Counted from the first letter of the stretch, positions 44,483 through 58,106 are shown. The stretch is 64,000 bases of DNA from Beroe forskalii (GCA_011033025.1 WFMF01000009.1:744001-808000); one strand, 5' to 3'. Notes: generated by a model from the sequence alone, not told the origin. Numbers and translations: made by a program.

Positions 44483-44917
44483 ATGCACATGTTAGTATCA
44501 GCTGGAATTCTCCTAATACGAAATACATCTTCACCAGAAATTCTTCTGTTAAAATCTGCTGAAGGATGTACTTGGGGCCCACCAAAAGGGCATTTGGAAG
44601 GATCTGAAAATGGTATTCAAGCTGCTTTAAGGGAAACTTTTGAAGAAACAGGATTAACATATGATAAGATTGATTTAGTAGATGGATTCCAAGAACTCAT
44701 CTCATACCAAAGCCGGTCTCGGCGATTCAAAACTGTTGTGTTTTTCCTGGGAAATGTCAATGACTCTAGTGCCCAAATAAAGATTTCTTCTGAGCATAGT
44801 GACTTTGCATGGAAGAGTTTGACTGAAGCCTTACAACTGGTTGAGATGGACATAGTGAGGGAACTACTCTGTCATGCTTTCTCATATTATAAAAGGATGC
44901 CAATTGAGAGCTATTAG
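44483..44917 (+). CDS. NUDT2: NUDT2-like bis(5'-nucleosyl)-tetraphosphatase
   Basis: 144 residues. It has a complete Nudix box GHLEGSENGIQAALRETFEE followed by TGL (G-x5-E-x7-R-E-x2-E-E-x-G-L) at about residues 36-58, with the catalytic glutamates intact, after TWGPPKG, which is typical of the diadenosine tetraphosphate hydrolase branch. Length matches human NUDT2 (about 147). Known role: Nudix hydrolase that cleaves Ap4A to ATP and AMP, Mg-dependent, cytosolic. The start is the first ATG after a TATTTCAG acceptor at 44468, so a 5' UTR intron or another leader exon lies upstream. No signal peptide or membrane segment. Confidence 0.92.
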   Translation: MHMLVSAGILLIRNTSSPEILLLKSAEGCTWGPPKGHLEGSENGIQAALRETFEETGLTYDKIDLVDGFQELISYQSRSRRFKTVVFFLGNVNDSSAQIKISSEHSDFAWKSLTEALQLVEMDIVRELLCHAFSYYKRMPIESY

Positions 44918-47851
44918 CTCTTCCTTAGAACAGAAGATAAATTTAATTTTAGTACATTATAAACCAATTGTGAGTAGGAACTGACAAATTTAGGAGGACT
45001 TTAAAATTGAGTGATGAAATTTTATTGTTAAAAGGATAAGTTGCTAAGATAATGAACAATTTATTAGCCTACTAGGTATATAGGTATATGGTATACTGAT
45101 TATACTGTATTATATTACATTTTATATAATATGATTGAATTGGATTCCTATAACCTAATCACAGCCTAATCACCATAATATTCAAGAGATCTCTGAAATT
45201 GTAGTAGGTTATAATAGTGATATCAAAATTTTCCTGGTATGAATAATTTAAGCTAAATACAAATGCATCATGAGATTTGGCATATTAGCAAAATAATTGA
45301 TGAAGTTTTTTGCATGCTAGTCTAGGTGATAATCTCATTTTTGTTAGGAAAATAGAGGGTGAAGTGAAATTTACGACCTATATTGTATTATAATGTCACA
45401 TTATTAAACTAATTAGCTCCCATGTTCAACCATTATGGACATGATTATGCCTGTAATAAGACTTATTTTTTGCTATTTGAATGAATTAGGTTTATATTGT
45501 AATCAAATAATTATGATATATTGATATAATCATAATAATGTTTGAAGGACTAAAAGATCTATATAAGCTTGAAATTATATATGATTGGTTGTATATTACT
45601 ATGAAAATTGTGTAGTACAATAATGTACATTAATAACATCTATATATTTTAGGAAATAGGTGTAGCTAAAAATAGTTAATTATTTGATCTAAATCTCTAG
45701 AACCTATTAAGGGTTAAAGTGTTTTTGTTTAAATTATGTTTCCTTGCATGATTTAAGTAAAATTAGTTTTAATTCAATGCACATCATTGGACATAGCTTA
45801 TATCAATAGGTAATAGGTATTTATTGCGCCATCACTAATTTGTCATTATATCACACACTTACTGAGGTCAAAAATGGGTAGTTGCTTAATATTGATAAAG
45901 TAAATTTCTTTCTGTAATTTGGAGGTAGTTTGCTCATTGTTAATTAAAGAAATGCATTGAAGAAACAGTTCAGTTACAACAATCATTTAAAAATGGTAGG
46001 CTCCTAAGCACAAATACAATTGAACTGTCCATTAGATGTACTACAATTTTTATGAGTTATAATTTTAATGTACAGGTTTTGTACTTTTTAAAAATCTTAA
46101 TCTGATTTAAGACACAATTTGCCACCATCAGTTTGATATCTCATCCATGATATAGAAAGCAGACCCTAAGACAAACTAGGAAGCAAACTTTCCAGTTATC
46201 TAATTGTATTGATGATTACATTGATTGTGAATGGTGGTATATTCATGGATGGCATATTGAGCTGATATTTATTATTGCCCTAAAATAAGGAAAATTACTG
46301 ACTCCAATACTAAACTCTCTGTGATATGCTGTGACAGTGTCAAGTTCTATTCCCCAAAGCATGTCCTCAATGAAACAATTAATCCACCATTTTGATATTT
46401 TTGCTTTTAGGGCAATATTGATTTTAATTTATTCATAGCCTGGTTTTCTTTACTAGGATGTTTGTTAAACACCCATATACTACTATATATATTATGATAC
46501 ACTATGTATGATATAGAACAATTTTAAATTATCACAATATATGGATTAATTTATTATACCATCTAGACTACATATCCAGCATATTATTCAAATATGCTTG
46601 ATATTTAGAGCATCGATAATATGCTCCTTAATAAAATATAACAATACACTAATGCTAAACTGTAATTAACATGATCAAATCATCAAAACAAATAGGCAGA
46701 TGCTCTCAATTACTGTGGATGTTGTTATCCAAATATGTGACACTTAATAACCAATTTGAAGTTTCATGAACAAGCTGCCATGTTTTGTTGATTTGGTGGA
46801 TCACCTTTGCATAATATAGGTGTAGATAGTTAAATATGTTGTATAGAAATAACAAGTCATTTATTTTGTATTATATTTGAAGTTCTAAATTTGGTTGTGA
46901 ACTTTACAATACTATTTTCTAAATAATGTTCTTGTTTGAGTTCTAACTTCCAGGCCCTTCAGGAAAAGGTCAAATAAGATAGGGATAAGTTAGATGTCAA
47001 TAGTCAAAACTGATGTTAAACAGCAGGATAAATGTACAAATCAATATTAAAGGTTGACGTGCAATATCAATTGTATTTGGTACTGACTTCTTTAAGTGAT
47101 TTTATTTACATAGGTAGTTAAAATGGAATTAAGAAAATATCAGTCTGGAAAGTTTCATCGACAACTTTGTTGGTATTTTAAGACTATAGAACTACAATTT
47201 GTAATTAAAACAATGTTGCCAATGAAAAATCTGTTAAGGACAGTGCATGCTTACTTTTTGTAAGCTTCTGAACTGAAAAGTATCTAGTATTAAACTATTT
47301 AATCAATCAACACGAAAGTATCAATAATGTGACATGATTGGACTTTGAATCATTGATTATTCACAATATAATGTCGAATCATGCTCAAATGGCCAATGGT
47401 TTTGGAAAACTACGCACTTAATTGCTTCTACTATTTCTATCTGTTGATATTGCTTTCAAGAGTTAGGGTACCTAGGGATTAAGGGAAAATTTTCAAGAAA
47501 TAAATGACTCATATCAGCTTATTACTATTGTAATAGATGTTAACCAGTTATAATATTGGATTGAAAATACCTGATGTATTGATGATTTATTTTTGGTTTC
47601 ATCTATCATGTAACCTCCTTGTTTCATTGTGGTATCTTTCAGTTTTAATTCAAGACCATGATCATGGCAGGACAAGATTCCCTTATTCCTTGAACTTATA
47701 ATATTAAGAATGCTGTGAATTTTTTAATCGTCAATCTCATCATGTAACCACAATAGTCAAACAAAGAATTGTGTTTAGTTCATTTTCCATTGACTAGATA
47801 ATTTTTCTTCAAATATTACTGACGTGACTACATTTGAGGTATGATCTAGAA
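44918..47851. other. 2.9 kb AT-rich spacer without recognised genes
   Basis: It holds the NUDT2 3' UTR and the ACSL upstream region. Unlike the rest of the window it shows no obvious tandem repeat or foldback. No exon was recognised on either strand. Confidence 0.5.
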
Positions 47852-50021
47852 ATGTTGGGACTTATTCTTGCCTCTGTGATCTTTGCAGTATGTTGCACAC
47901 TTTTGTACATCACCAAGAAACCTGCATCAAAGAGTAGGCCTCATTCCCTTCTGACTGAACCTGTCGATGGCAAGGAGTACCATCGCAAAAACATCCTCAG
48001 TGATAGTCATGTACCTGTTATAGGATCGCTTTATGATGCTTTTAGGATGGGTATATCTCGTGACCCAAATGCTCCTTTTCTGGGATACCGCCAGCAAAAT
48101 CTCCCTGGGTCACCTTATGGATGGTACACTTACAAGCAGGTAAGCTGAGATCTGAGTGCTAGTGTAGTACCTACTTGCTTTCTTTATGCTTGATAATTCA
48201 ATGTGGAAAAGCTACTTTTCATGCAGTTCCCAATCTAAATTGGCACCTACTTCAAACCAAACCAATCAGGTTGTTTTGCTACATTAATTGTTGTTCATTT
48301 TATTTACACTTAGAATTTGTTCTTTCTCTCAGATCGAAGAAAGACTGCTCAACACTGGATCTGCTTTAGTTGGATATGGTGCTGAAATGAAGAGTTTAGT
48401 TGGAATTTATGCAAAGAATAGTCCAGAGTGGGGAATAATCATGCATGCTTGCAGTACATTCAACATAACTTTAGTACCCCTGTATGATACATTGGGAGCC
48501 AAAGCTATGAATCACATTCTGGATCTTTGCAATCTCGAAATCATCTTCGTTGATGCAGCCCTGGTGTTCAACTTACTGAAGTGGGTGAAACACAGTAAGG
48601 TAAAATTGATAATTACTCTTGGGAAAGAGTTGTCAGTTGACTGTTTGGAACAAGCATCCAGTATGGGTATTGAAATTATTGCACTTGAAGAATTTGAGTC
48701 ACGTGGGTCAAGAGAACTTTGTGAGCCAAGGCCCCCAACACCAGAAGATATTGCTTTGATCTGCTTCACAAGCGGGACAACAGGCACTCCCAAAGGGGCA
48801 ATGATATCCCATGGCAACATTGCCACATGCTGTATCGGCATCAAGGCTAATCTGGATGATTTTGTTATAGATCACACAGACAGCATCATTTCCTACTTGC
48901 CTCTTGCACATGTATATCAGTTTGCAATTGAGTGTTTCATGGCTTATCTGGGGGCTAGAATAGGGTATTTCCAGGGAAATGTAGCTCATCTTCTGGATGA
49001 CTTTGAAACTTTGCAACCAACCATCATTCCTGCTGTTCCTAGGGTTCTGAACAAAGCTTATGATAGAATAAATAATGTAGCTTCTGGGACTCCAGTCCTT
49101 GGAAAGTTGTTTAATTTTGCAATTTCGTCAAAAGTAAAAGAAGTTGAATGTGGTATAGTCCGCAAAAACTCGATATGGGACTTAATTATGCTCAGAAAAA
49201 TCCAACGATCATTTGGGGGTAGGTGTAGGATGCTTATCACAGGATCTGCACCTTGCAGAGGCGAGATCCTCAAATGGTACCGTGCAGTTCTTGGTTGCTT
49301 TGTTCTTGAAGGCTTTGGTCAGACTGAACTCTCTGGTGTTGGCTCAATGTCTTTGAATTGTGACTACTCTGTTGGACACATTGGAGTTCCATTGCCAAGT
49401 CTCGAAGTAAAATTAGTTGATGTGCCTGAGAAAGAATACTATGCCAAAGACAACAAAGGGGAACTTTGTTTCAGGGGTCCTACAGTTTTTAAAGGATATT
49501 ATAAGGAGCCTGAAAAAACAGCAGAGGCCATTGATTCTGATGGATGGCTTCACTCTGGTGATATTGGCAGATTCACTGAGATTGGTAATATTTCGATCAT
49601 TGATAGGAAGAAGAATCTGTTCAAGCTTGCGCAAGGTGAGTACATTGCACCAGACAAAATCGAGGCACTTTGTGAACAAGCCACCATCGTTAATCAATGT
49701 TTTGTGTATGGCGAGTCACTCAAATCCTCTTTAGTTGCTGTTGTAGTTCCTAATGCCCATGCACTGTCCAAGATGAGTCCTCCAGCCACTCTCAAAGAAT
49801 TTGTGTCTGATCCAAATAGTGCTGGATTAGTTCTCCAGGCAATTCAGACGGCAGGTCAAAAGGAGTTGAAAAGCTTTGAGCAAGTGCGCCATGTCACCCT
49901 GTCCTCTGAAATGTTTTCTGTGGAAAACAATCTCCTGACTCCCACAATGAAGAAAAGAAGAGATGCAATTGCTGAAAAATACAAGGATGTTCTGAAGGCA
50001 ATGTTAGCTAATATGCCATAA
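47852..50021 (+). CDS. Long-chain-fatty-acid CoA ligase (ACSL1/5/6-like)
   Basis: Two exons, 47852-48139 and 48333-50021 (intron GTAAGC...TCTCTCAG, phase 0), 658 residues. An N-terminal membrane anchor MLGLILASVIFAVCCTLLYI is followed by the AMP-binding enzyme fold: P-loop CFTSGTTGTPKGAMISHGN, FEGFGQTE-type motif (LEGFGQTELSG), HSGDIG with DGWL before it, and the C-terminal hinge IIDRKKNLFKLAQGEYIAPD. KLAQGEYIAPxKIE is the form seen in the ACSL1/5/6 branch. Known role: ATP-dependent activation of long-chain fatty acids to acyl-CoA at ER, mitochondrial outer membrane or peroxisome. Length is slightly below the vertebrate enzymes (about 680-700). No frameshift or missing motif. The start is the first ATG that places the hydrophobic anchor at the N-terminus; an upstream ATG in another frame stops at once. 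Confidence 0.93.
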
Positions 50022-51177
50022 ATGTATAAAATATAAATAGTGTGAAACTATTCTTAGATTCATGTTTGTTATGTTTATTAGTATATGTCTGCAAGTGGCT
50101 GGCCACAGAGTTATACTAATATAGCTTAGATACTGATATATAGATTACTTAAACACCTGTTTTGATATTTGTGCACTGTCTTCAAGTAACATCGCTATGT
50201 TACACCTAGATTGATACCATGCACGAAGTTTTGAAAAACTGGTATTGGGGATAATTTCCCTAATTTCAGCTAGTAGAGTAATATATACAATGTAGCGAAT
50301 AGCCTCATCAAGTTTGATTCAACTGAAATAAGGTGAGACATGATGTTATTCTTGAAACTTCTTATTTATTTGAAATTGTGTTGTCATCTGTAATTATCAA
50401 CTGCTATTTTTGCTCTGAATGATTACTTCAGTAATAATTTAATTATACATGGGATTGAAAAAACGTTTTGGTACATTTAATTTTAATAAATTTGATTTAA
50501 ATTGATTTGTTAAATTAACATCTAGTAATGTGATGATTAAGAAGCTTAGACCACTCAATATTTATTCAGCATTTATATCTTGAATCCCTACCAACATTTC
50601 AGAATTGCATGACTTTTGATATTTCGGTTATATAACAAGCTATGAAATTAAATAGATCACATTAAATAGACTTACTGCACCTCGAAACGTTTTTCTCAAC
50701 TTTCATTTAGGTTGGGGAGCTGATTCCATACACAGATTTTGATGAATCTAAGCTTTGCCTAGTAATTCTGTGATTCAAAGTACTGTCTAATCGTAAACCA
50801 GTTTTCAATTGTTGATTTTTCTATTCCTGATTGACTATGTGCCTTACTAAAGTATTAAGGTCTTTGGCAACATGTAAAATAATACCCCTAATTTTGTAGT
50901 GGTACATGGTTATAAAAAGGATTTGTAAATTCATTCTTAATTGATTTGTGTTTCAATTGGCTGCCATGCAGCTCTGTATTAATTAAGTGGCGCACTTTGT
51001 GTGTCAAATCTTATAGATTCATCACAATATGGGTTCTTGGTTCAATTCAGATGTATCTAATTCTAATGATAACTTCGTGTTGTATGATAATATGCCTTTT
51101 ATGTGTTATTATATATGTATTAAAAAAGCTTATTTACTTATTTGTGTCTCATTCAGTCTCTTGTTAATTCATATGAT
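50022..51177. other. ACSL 3' UTR and spacer
   Basis: AT-rich; several AATAAA-like signals; no coding block recognised. Confidence 0.45.
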
Positions 51178-51465
51178 AAAATTTACCCACATTAGCATTC
51201 AAATGTTCAGGCGTTAGTTATATTCAATTATTAACTCTGATAGGAATCTTTCATTCTTGCTATTTCATTCTGAAACTGAACCATATCAACTCATCTCCCA
51301 ACTTTCCTACTGGTTGCAGAATGTCAATGAGCAATGATTTCATTTCAGCCAATTCATCTTTGAGATGGGACTGCATTGTATCCATTTTCCTATCAAGAAA
51401 GCAAGAATATCAACACGTTCATTCTGACTGACAGTGGTAATTTTGTCTTAAATTTTATGTTTAAA
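51178..51465 (-). repeat. Dispersed repeat with coding relic (shared with 60388-60536)
   Basis: 51178-51325 matches 60388-60536 (CTTGCTATTTCATTCTGAAA, CTGAACCATATCA, CTCCCAACTTTCCTACTG). On minus, 51410-51270 reads KMDTMQSHLKDELAEMKSLL then IDILQPVGKLGDEL, a coiled-coil-like stretch, with VGKLGD and FSFRMK kept in the second copy. It is probably a decayed mobile-element frame. Confidence 0.5.
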
Positions 51466-51861
51466 ATATGCAATGTTCAATTGTTCACACATGTTTGGTG
51501 CCATGATTGTAATTTGTAGATCATGTATTTGATGAAGATGATGAGTGGTGAGGGCGAACTTAAGTTTAAATTTGAAGAGCTTGTTAGTAAAGTAGTAAAA
51601 CTTATCATCGTTATGGTCAAGTGAATATTCAGATCTATAGCAATCACAAAACAGTCAGATTTTAACAGAATGTCTCAGACTAATATATCCAGTTGTTCGT
51701 TGAATAAAGCTGATGTATTTCCAGGTCTATAGATAACAGAAATGTTATTTTTTCCGTCCCATTACCAGACGTCAGTGAAGCAACTATATATTATATTCAA
51801 ATTAATTTACCTTTATTATTAATAATCTTAATTAGTATTAATCAATTATTATTTTCACAGC

Positions 51862-53443
51862 ATGGTGTCTCCAAGCTCTTACATCATGACAAACAAACTG
51901 CTCCTTTTGGCAACATTGATTTCAGTCACGCATTCAGCTAATATATTCATGGGTTCATTATTCGATGGTAGCCAATTCAGTGCAATTCATAATGTTGCAA
52001 TAATTCTAGCAAATGCAGGCCATAATGTTACTTTTATCAACATTGTTGATGGGCTTCTGGATGGACATCAAGAGCATGAAAATCTAAATCATATTAATTT
52101 AATTGCATGGAAAAAGGGTGAGACTAAGATAATGTGGACTGAATGTATAGAGGACATTGTGAAGAATCCTTTAACAGAACCAGGACAAGATCTCAATCCA
52201 AATTGCACCAAGGTCTGGGCAGAAGTATTGAAAAGAGCTGCTGATGTTTACTGTGACATCGATGTTATAAACATGTTCAAAGATACAAAGTATGATGTTA
52301 TTATTGGAGAAAGGGCTGATATGACTGGCATGGCGATACATGGAACTGTTTTCAATGTTCCTGTGGTTGACTATGACACAAGCATGTTTATTTCAGGTTC
52401 TCAATCCTATAACAATCTGCCCATGCTTTTATTTAGTCAGCCATCATTTTTTTATGATCATGGATATGATAAACCTTTTTCTTTGATTGATGGTCTACAT
52501 GTTGAATTTAATGAGTATTGGTGCTAAAACATTAGAACCACATCTTATTAAATGGGGCGTAGATTCTTCACAATTGGATGTTCAAAATTCGATAAAACTA
52601 TTCCTTTCCAATGACCATCCTGCTTTTACTTTTCCTATGCTTAGACCCCCTAACAATATTCCAATTGGCTGTGCTAGTCTTCTACATTCAGAAAAAGATC
52701 ATAGACAGGTTCATTTCACACCTACAATAGAAAGTTTTCTAGAGCTTTCTACTGGTAAAGATATCATCTACATGTCTTTTGGCACATACATAAAAAGTGT
52801 GGAGTCTGTTCCCTGGTTTTCAAAACTCATTGATATATTCATTGAACTCAATTTGAATGCTGTAGTCAAAAGTCGTTCCTCTGAATACATATCTAATCAA
52901 GAATCTGTTTTAATGCTTGACTGGGTTCCTCAGAAAGATCTCTTACGTTCTGGGAGAATAAAACTATTCATCAGTCACTGTGGTAATAATGGGCGACTAG
53001 AATCCACCTACTATTCTGTTCCTTTACTATGCATCCCTCAAGTTGCCGATCAATTTGCTAATGCTGACATTATCAAGCACAAAGGATTTGGTGAGGTACT
53101 CCTCAAAGAAGATATACCTAGAATTGGCAAAGAAAAAATAAAAGAGATGCTCCTCAATATAGAGACTTACAGATCTAAAATGAAAATAGCATCTGATATA
53201 CTGAAGAATGAGCCAGGCAATGTGAAGGAAAGATTGCTGTTTCATATTGAATATCTAGCTAAGCATGGCGAAGTTGATTATTTGGTGAATCATGTTATCA
53301 AGCAACAGAGTTTATTTGAGATTTACTGTATTGATCTGATCGTGCTCATTTGTGGAATGATTATAATTATTGCGGGAGTAATTTTTTATGTCATTAGAAA
53401 GTTAATCAGCAAACTCATGAAATATAAGATGAAAAGAGAATGA
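51862..53443 (+). pseudogene. UDP-glycosyltransferase (UGT family 1) with an internal frameshift
   Basis: Frame 1 (51862 to about 52500) gives a signal peptide (MTNKLLLLATLISVTHSA) and the UGT N-terminal acceptor-binding half. Frame 2 (about 52500-53443) gives the donor-binding half with the UGT signature DWVPQKDLLRSGRIKLFISH, then CGNNGRLESTYYSVPLLCIP and VADQ, a C-terminal membrane span (LIVLICGMIIIIAGVIFYVI) and KMKRE, a KxKxx ER-retrieval tail. One extra base (or two missing) between about 52488 and 52527 separates them. The joined length would be near 525 residues, normal for the family. Known role: ER-membrane glucuronosyl/glucosyl transfer from UDP-sugars to lipophilic compounds. Everything else is intact, so a recent mutation or a sequence error is possible. 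An acceptor (TTTTCACAG) ends one base before the ATG. Confidence 0.8.
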
Positions 53444-53481
53444 TGTATCTTTAACTTCACTTCAAAAGTTGTCAGAAAAAC

Positions 53482-55625
53482 TGAAAGAGATGCTCCTCAG
53501 ACCTCAATATAATAGACACTAATATATATCTAAAATGAAAATAGCATCTGACATAGTGAAGAATGAGCCAGGCAATGTGAAGGAAAGATTGCTGTTTCAT
53601 ATTGAATATCTAGCTAAGCATGGCGAAGTTGATTATAAATTGATGAATCATATTGTTATCAAGCAACAGGTTATATGGGCAAATCCACGAAAACGAGGAA
53701 AAATTTTGAAATTTGAAATCATCAGTCCAGCAAAAAGCTTTGACTTCAAATGAAAGCTAAGACTTTCCTCTAAATGATGCAAAAACCGCATCAAAAAATA
53801 TTGAAAGACCTCGACGATTTAAGCGATTGAGTAAGGGCTACTTTTGGACAATGTTCAGCCCTCAATTAATGGCATTTTTGAATTATCATAAAGAATGCTT
53901 ATATTTGTAATCAAGGGGAATAATTTTTGCTTAATAGTGGACTTTTGATCTAGTTTGATTCATATTTTAATATGAAAACTTCGCTTTCTCTAACTATTTT
54001 GAAGTGACGTTAAAACTCTTTGGGGACAATTGATGTGTGCGTTACGTAACAAAATGATGCAAAAAGTTTTGTAAAGCCTTAATTCATTTCCATTTATGCC
54101 GAAAACTCATTTTCAGCTGTTTTGGATACTTTTTGGTCGTCATGGCACATGTGTGAAAGCTTAGACTGATCAAATTTAGACAATATGGCCTTGTGCGTTA
54201 AATAACGTTACGTAATGCACAAAACTTTTCCAATTAATTTTCAATGAAAGAAACTGCAAGAAATAACCATTTCTAATCAGAAAATTCTGTAATAACTTAC
54301 AGATAAGGAATGTAAAGTAAATTTGAACTTAGAAAAGAATTACAAAAGAAAAAGTTAGTATTTAGTCATTCAATCCCACATACATTAGAAAATCAAAGCA
54401 TAAATCGATAAATTTTCTTTTTCTAGAACCTAAATGGTATCAAAAATGTATTCAGGGGTATAAGATATCAATGCCCTTGAGGAATTGTGCTTTAATGGCC
54501 TCAAAAAGTGTGATTTTCTCAAAATTTGCCACTTTGTGACACATGAAAAAAACATCTTTTTCTACTAGCAAACTCGAAAATCGTTGAATTTGGCCCTCTC
54601 ACGATAGGAATCGGCCGTTATTCATCTTGGAAAGTTGCTGGGTGATACCAAGAGTTATCTTAACCCTGTCAGAAATGAAATATTCTAAGTATGACAGTAA
54701 AATCATAGAAAATTGATCCAATTTTTTTTGCTACACTTTTGATGGCCTAATATGGGACTGAAATTGATAGAACCACCAACATTTTTTTAGATTGAGGACC
54801 TTGATTGCTCCTGCATCTAATTGAGGCCTTACTATGCCAATAGAACAGTATAAAATAGGTCTATTCACAGTGAGGAAAATTTGTGCATTACGTAACAGGC
54901 AATTTGTGCATTACGTAACAAATTATGTGAGCCTGGTAAAGAAAATGGAGTGCATCAACCAATAAAAGCATTGTTAAACTTAAAGTTTATATATTCTTCT
55001 ATCATTAGAAACTAGTGTGAACTCCCCATTCGCTCACATGGAACTGACTTTTGTGATCAAATTCTGTCAATTGATTTTATTAGATCCAGTCCTGTGCGTT
55101 ACGTAACATTTTTTGATGGCTTGTGTAAAATTTTCTTTGCAACCAATTCTCATTCAAAACATCAAATAGGCTCAACGAATGTTTGAAGTTTGTCTCTAAA
55201 GCAAGGAATAGTGCTGTGATGACTTCAATTTGGCTGCCTTGACCTTTGAATCCTCAAAATCGAGTAAAAAGTGTGCGTTACGTAACGTGGATTTGGACAT
55301 ATTTGAGATTTAGTGTATTGACCGAAGTAGTTTTGTGATATTTAGTTGTTTTTATTTTGTAGTATAGCCTTACCATATTATTAATTAGTATGAACTAACA
55401 AAATTATTTCTTGAATTTTAACTTTTGTATATTACTCAATTTTAGAGACTATAATCATCATTTATCAGTAAGTTAGTATGCATTGATCTGATCATGCTCG
55501 ATTGTGGAATGATTATTATTATTGTAGGAGTAGTTTTTATGTTATTAATTAACACACTCATGATATCTAATATGAAAAGAGAATGTATCTTTAAGTTTAA
55601 CTTCTTTTCAAAAGTTGTCAGCTAT
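53482..55625 (+). pseudogene. Partial tandem copy of the UGT 3' end, split by an insertion
   Basis: 53482-53668 repeats the UGT sequence of about 53140-53310 (KMKIASDI.KNEPGNVKERLL), and 55476-55625 continues it (the membrane span and tail region, TTGATCTGATC..GCTC through AATATGAAAAGAGAATG). The copy is interrupted by 53669-55475. The second part has indels and no long frame, so it is a broken remnant. Confidence 0.8.
53669..55475. other. 1.8-kb insertion in the UGT copy, with RTTACGTAAY sites
   Basis: No frame, TIR or poly(A) recognised. It contains six sites of the type GTGC(G/A)TTACGTAA at 54041, 54207, 54888, 54910, 55098 and 55277. (G/A)TTACGTAA(C/T) is the consensus of PAR-bZIP/NFIL3 factors. 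Confidence 0.6.
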
Positions 55626-55866
55626 AATTCTTAAATAAATGACAATTTTTAAGTCTGATTTTTTTACTCTTAGTTGGTCGAACAAATGATTAATATTTAT
55701 AGCTCACAGCAATTTCTTTATTTAAATTTGTTGCAGGGTAAAGTATAGCATTGGAAGTGGATTAACGAAACATGTGCTATTTTTAGATTGCATATTTAAC
55801 TGCGTATGTGATCATGATATTATGCACGGATTATGTATACTCGGGCATTAGGTATCTTATTATAAA

Positions 55867-56009
55867 ACCACCAAAACCGTTGGACGGTTGGTCTAGTAAC
55901 CCCCCGCTGGTTTGGATGTGATCAGCCCATTTTGTCTCTTTTCAGGTTCCGTTGTCACATCCAAACCCGCGGGGGGTTACTAGACCAACCGTCCAACGGT
56001 TTTGGTGGT
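55867..56009. repeat. Hairpin A (143 bp)
   Basis: Left boundary of composite copy 3; arms as at 5492. Confidence 0.85.
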
Positions 56010-57425
56010 GATATCTTGACAGATGTATGTAGTTTGAACCCATGTTACTTGCCCAAAGGCAGTTTGGACCCACGTAACTTGCCCTCACGTAGTCCGAACC
56101 CACGTTACTAGCCCACACGCAAGTCTAACCCACGCAACTTACCCAGACGAAGTCCCAAACTACGTTATTCTAACTTGGAATTACTAGAATTGATATATTT
56201 CTTAATTTCTACAAATCGTCCACGTGAACTCACGTGCTAAAATATAGCAACCAGATCTAATTTCACGTGCATAAGTCGTATTTGAACTCATTTCAACGTA
56301 ACCAAGTCGAAAATCCCGTATGAATATCAATTTCTTCAAATCCCCTAATTTCTACAAATCGTCCGTGTGTACTCACGTGCTGAAATATAGCAATTCGATC
56401 TAATTTCACGTACATTAGTCGTATTTAAACTCATTTCAACGTGATCATGTCGAAAATCCCGTGTAAATATCAATTTCTTCAAATCCCCTAATTTCTACAA
56501 AACGTCCGCGTGAACTCACGTGCTTCACTTGTCCATCGTATATTTCCCATCCCTATTCACTGCGAGACATGGACAAACCATTATCAGTTCACCATCGTAT
56601 CACAGAATAGGACTACGGTACAAATTTTTGTCAAACATAATTTCAATCAATTTGCAGTTCAATTTTTAGAAGCCTCGCACGACAACAATCTTCAACCGAT
56701 CGCCCTGAAACTCGTTTTATAGCTAAATCTCAAGGTCTAAAAGCAGCAGATCAAAGTAAAACATAATCCGATGAAAACTCTTTGAGTTGGAGATGTCCAA
56801 AGTAGCGCAAAATAGCGTTCTATCGCAAAATACGCTATTTTAGTGGTTTTACGCGATTTTGATGACGTCATCACAGCACCCAAATAGGCTCAAACCAACT
56901 TCCCATATAGCCTATAAGACAATTTCGCCTTAGTACAACATACTTTGACCGGTCTCATCTCAAGATAAGTCGCAGTTCTTGACATTTCACTCGTTTAAAG
57001 TTTTGTCCTATAATTTGGAAATCGATTTTTCACCGTACCTTAGAAAATCGCGTATATCTCCATGAAAAATCGAGATAGCCCAATGATCCATATGATTTTC
57101 TGAAAGCTCTTTAAATTTGCTAAAAAAAAAAAAATCATTCTGAAAAATCAGACAGCTATCTCCTTTCCTTCTTGGTGAAAAATGCGCTCGAAAATGGCCT
57201 ATTTTCGCTAAAAATGCAATAAAATTTCGCTAAGTTGATGACGTCATAGTGACGTGAAAATGACGTCACCAGAACTTCTCTTATAGCCTATAACATTTTC
57301 CCATCTTAGATCAACAAAACTTGACCTCGATCATGGCTCTACCATTTCCCGTTCTTGACATCTCATCGTTTTAAATTTGCTCCCAATTATCATGATCTAT
57401 CTTATTATATCTATATTATGCTTAC

Positions 57426-57568
57426 ACCACCAAAACCGTTGGACGGTTGGTATCGTAACCCCCCGCTGGTTTGGATGTGATCAGCCCATTTTGTCTCTTT
57501 TCAGGTTCCGTTGTCACATCCAAACCCGCGGGGGGTTACTAGACCAACCGTCCAACGGTTTTGGTGGT
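57426..57568. repeat. Hairpin A (143 bp)
   Basis: Internal hairpin of copy 3. The left arm has TATCGTAAC in place of TAGTAAC-type sequence, while the right arm is intact. Confidence 0.85.
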
Positions 57569-58106
57569 GATATCTTGACATATGTATGTAGTTTGAACCC
57601 TTGTAATTTGCCCAAAGGCAGTTTGGACCCACGTAACTTGCCCTCACGTAGTCTGAACCCGCGTAACTAGCCCACACGCAAGCCGAACCCACGTAACTCA
57701 CCCTGACGAAGTCCAAAACTACGTTATTCTAACTTGGAATTACTAGAATTGATATATTTCTTAATTTCTACAAAACGTCCGTGTGTAATCACGTGCTGAA
57801 ATATAGCAACCAGATCTTATTTCACGTGCATTAGTCGTATTTGTACTCATTTCAACGTAACCAAGTCGAAAATCCCATGTAAATATCAATTTCTTCAAAT
57901 CCCCAAATTTCTACAAAACGTCCGTGTGTACTCACGTGCTGAAATATGGCAACCAGATCTAATTTCATGTGCATTAGTCGTATTTAAACTCATTTCAACA
58001 TAATCAAGTCGAAAATCCTGCGTAAATATCAATTTCTTCAAATCCCCTTATTTCTACAAAACGTCCGCGTGAACTCACGTGCTTCACTAGTCCATCGTAT
58101 ATTTCC

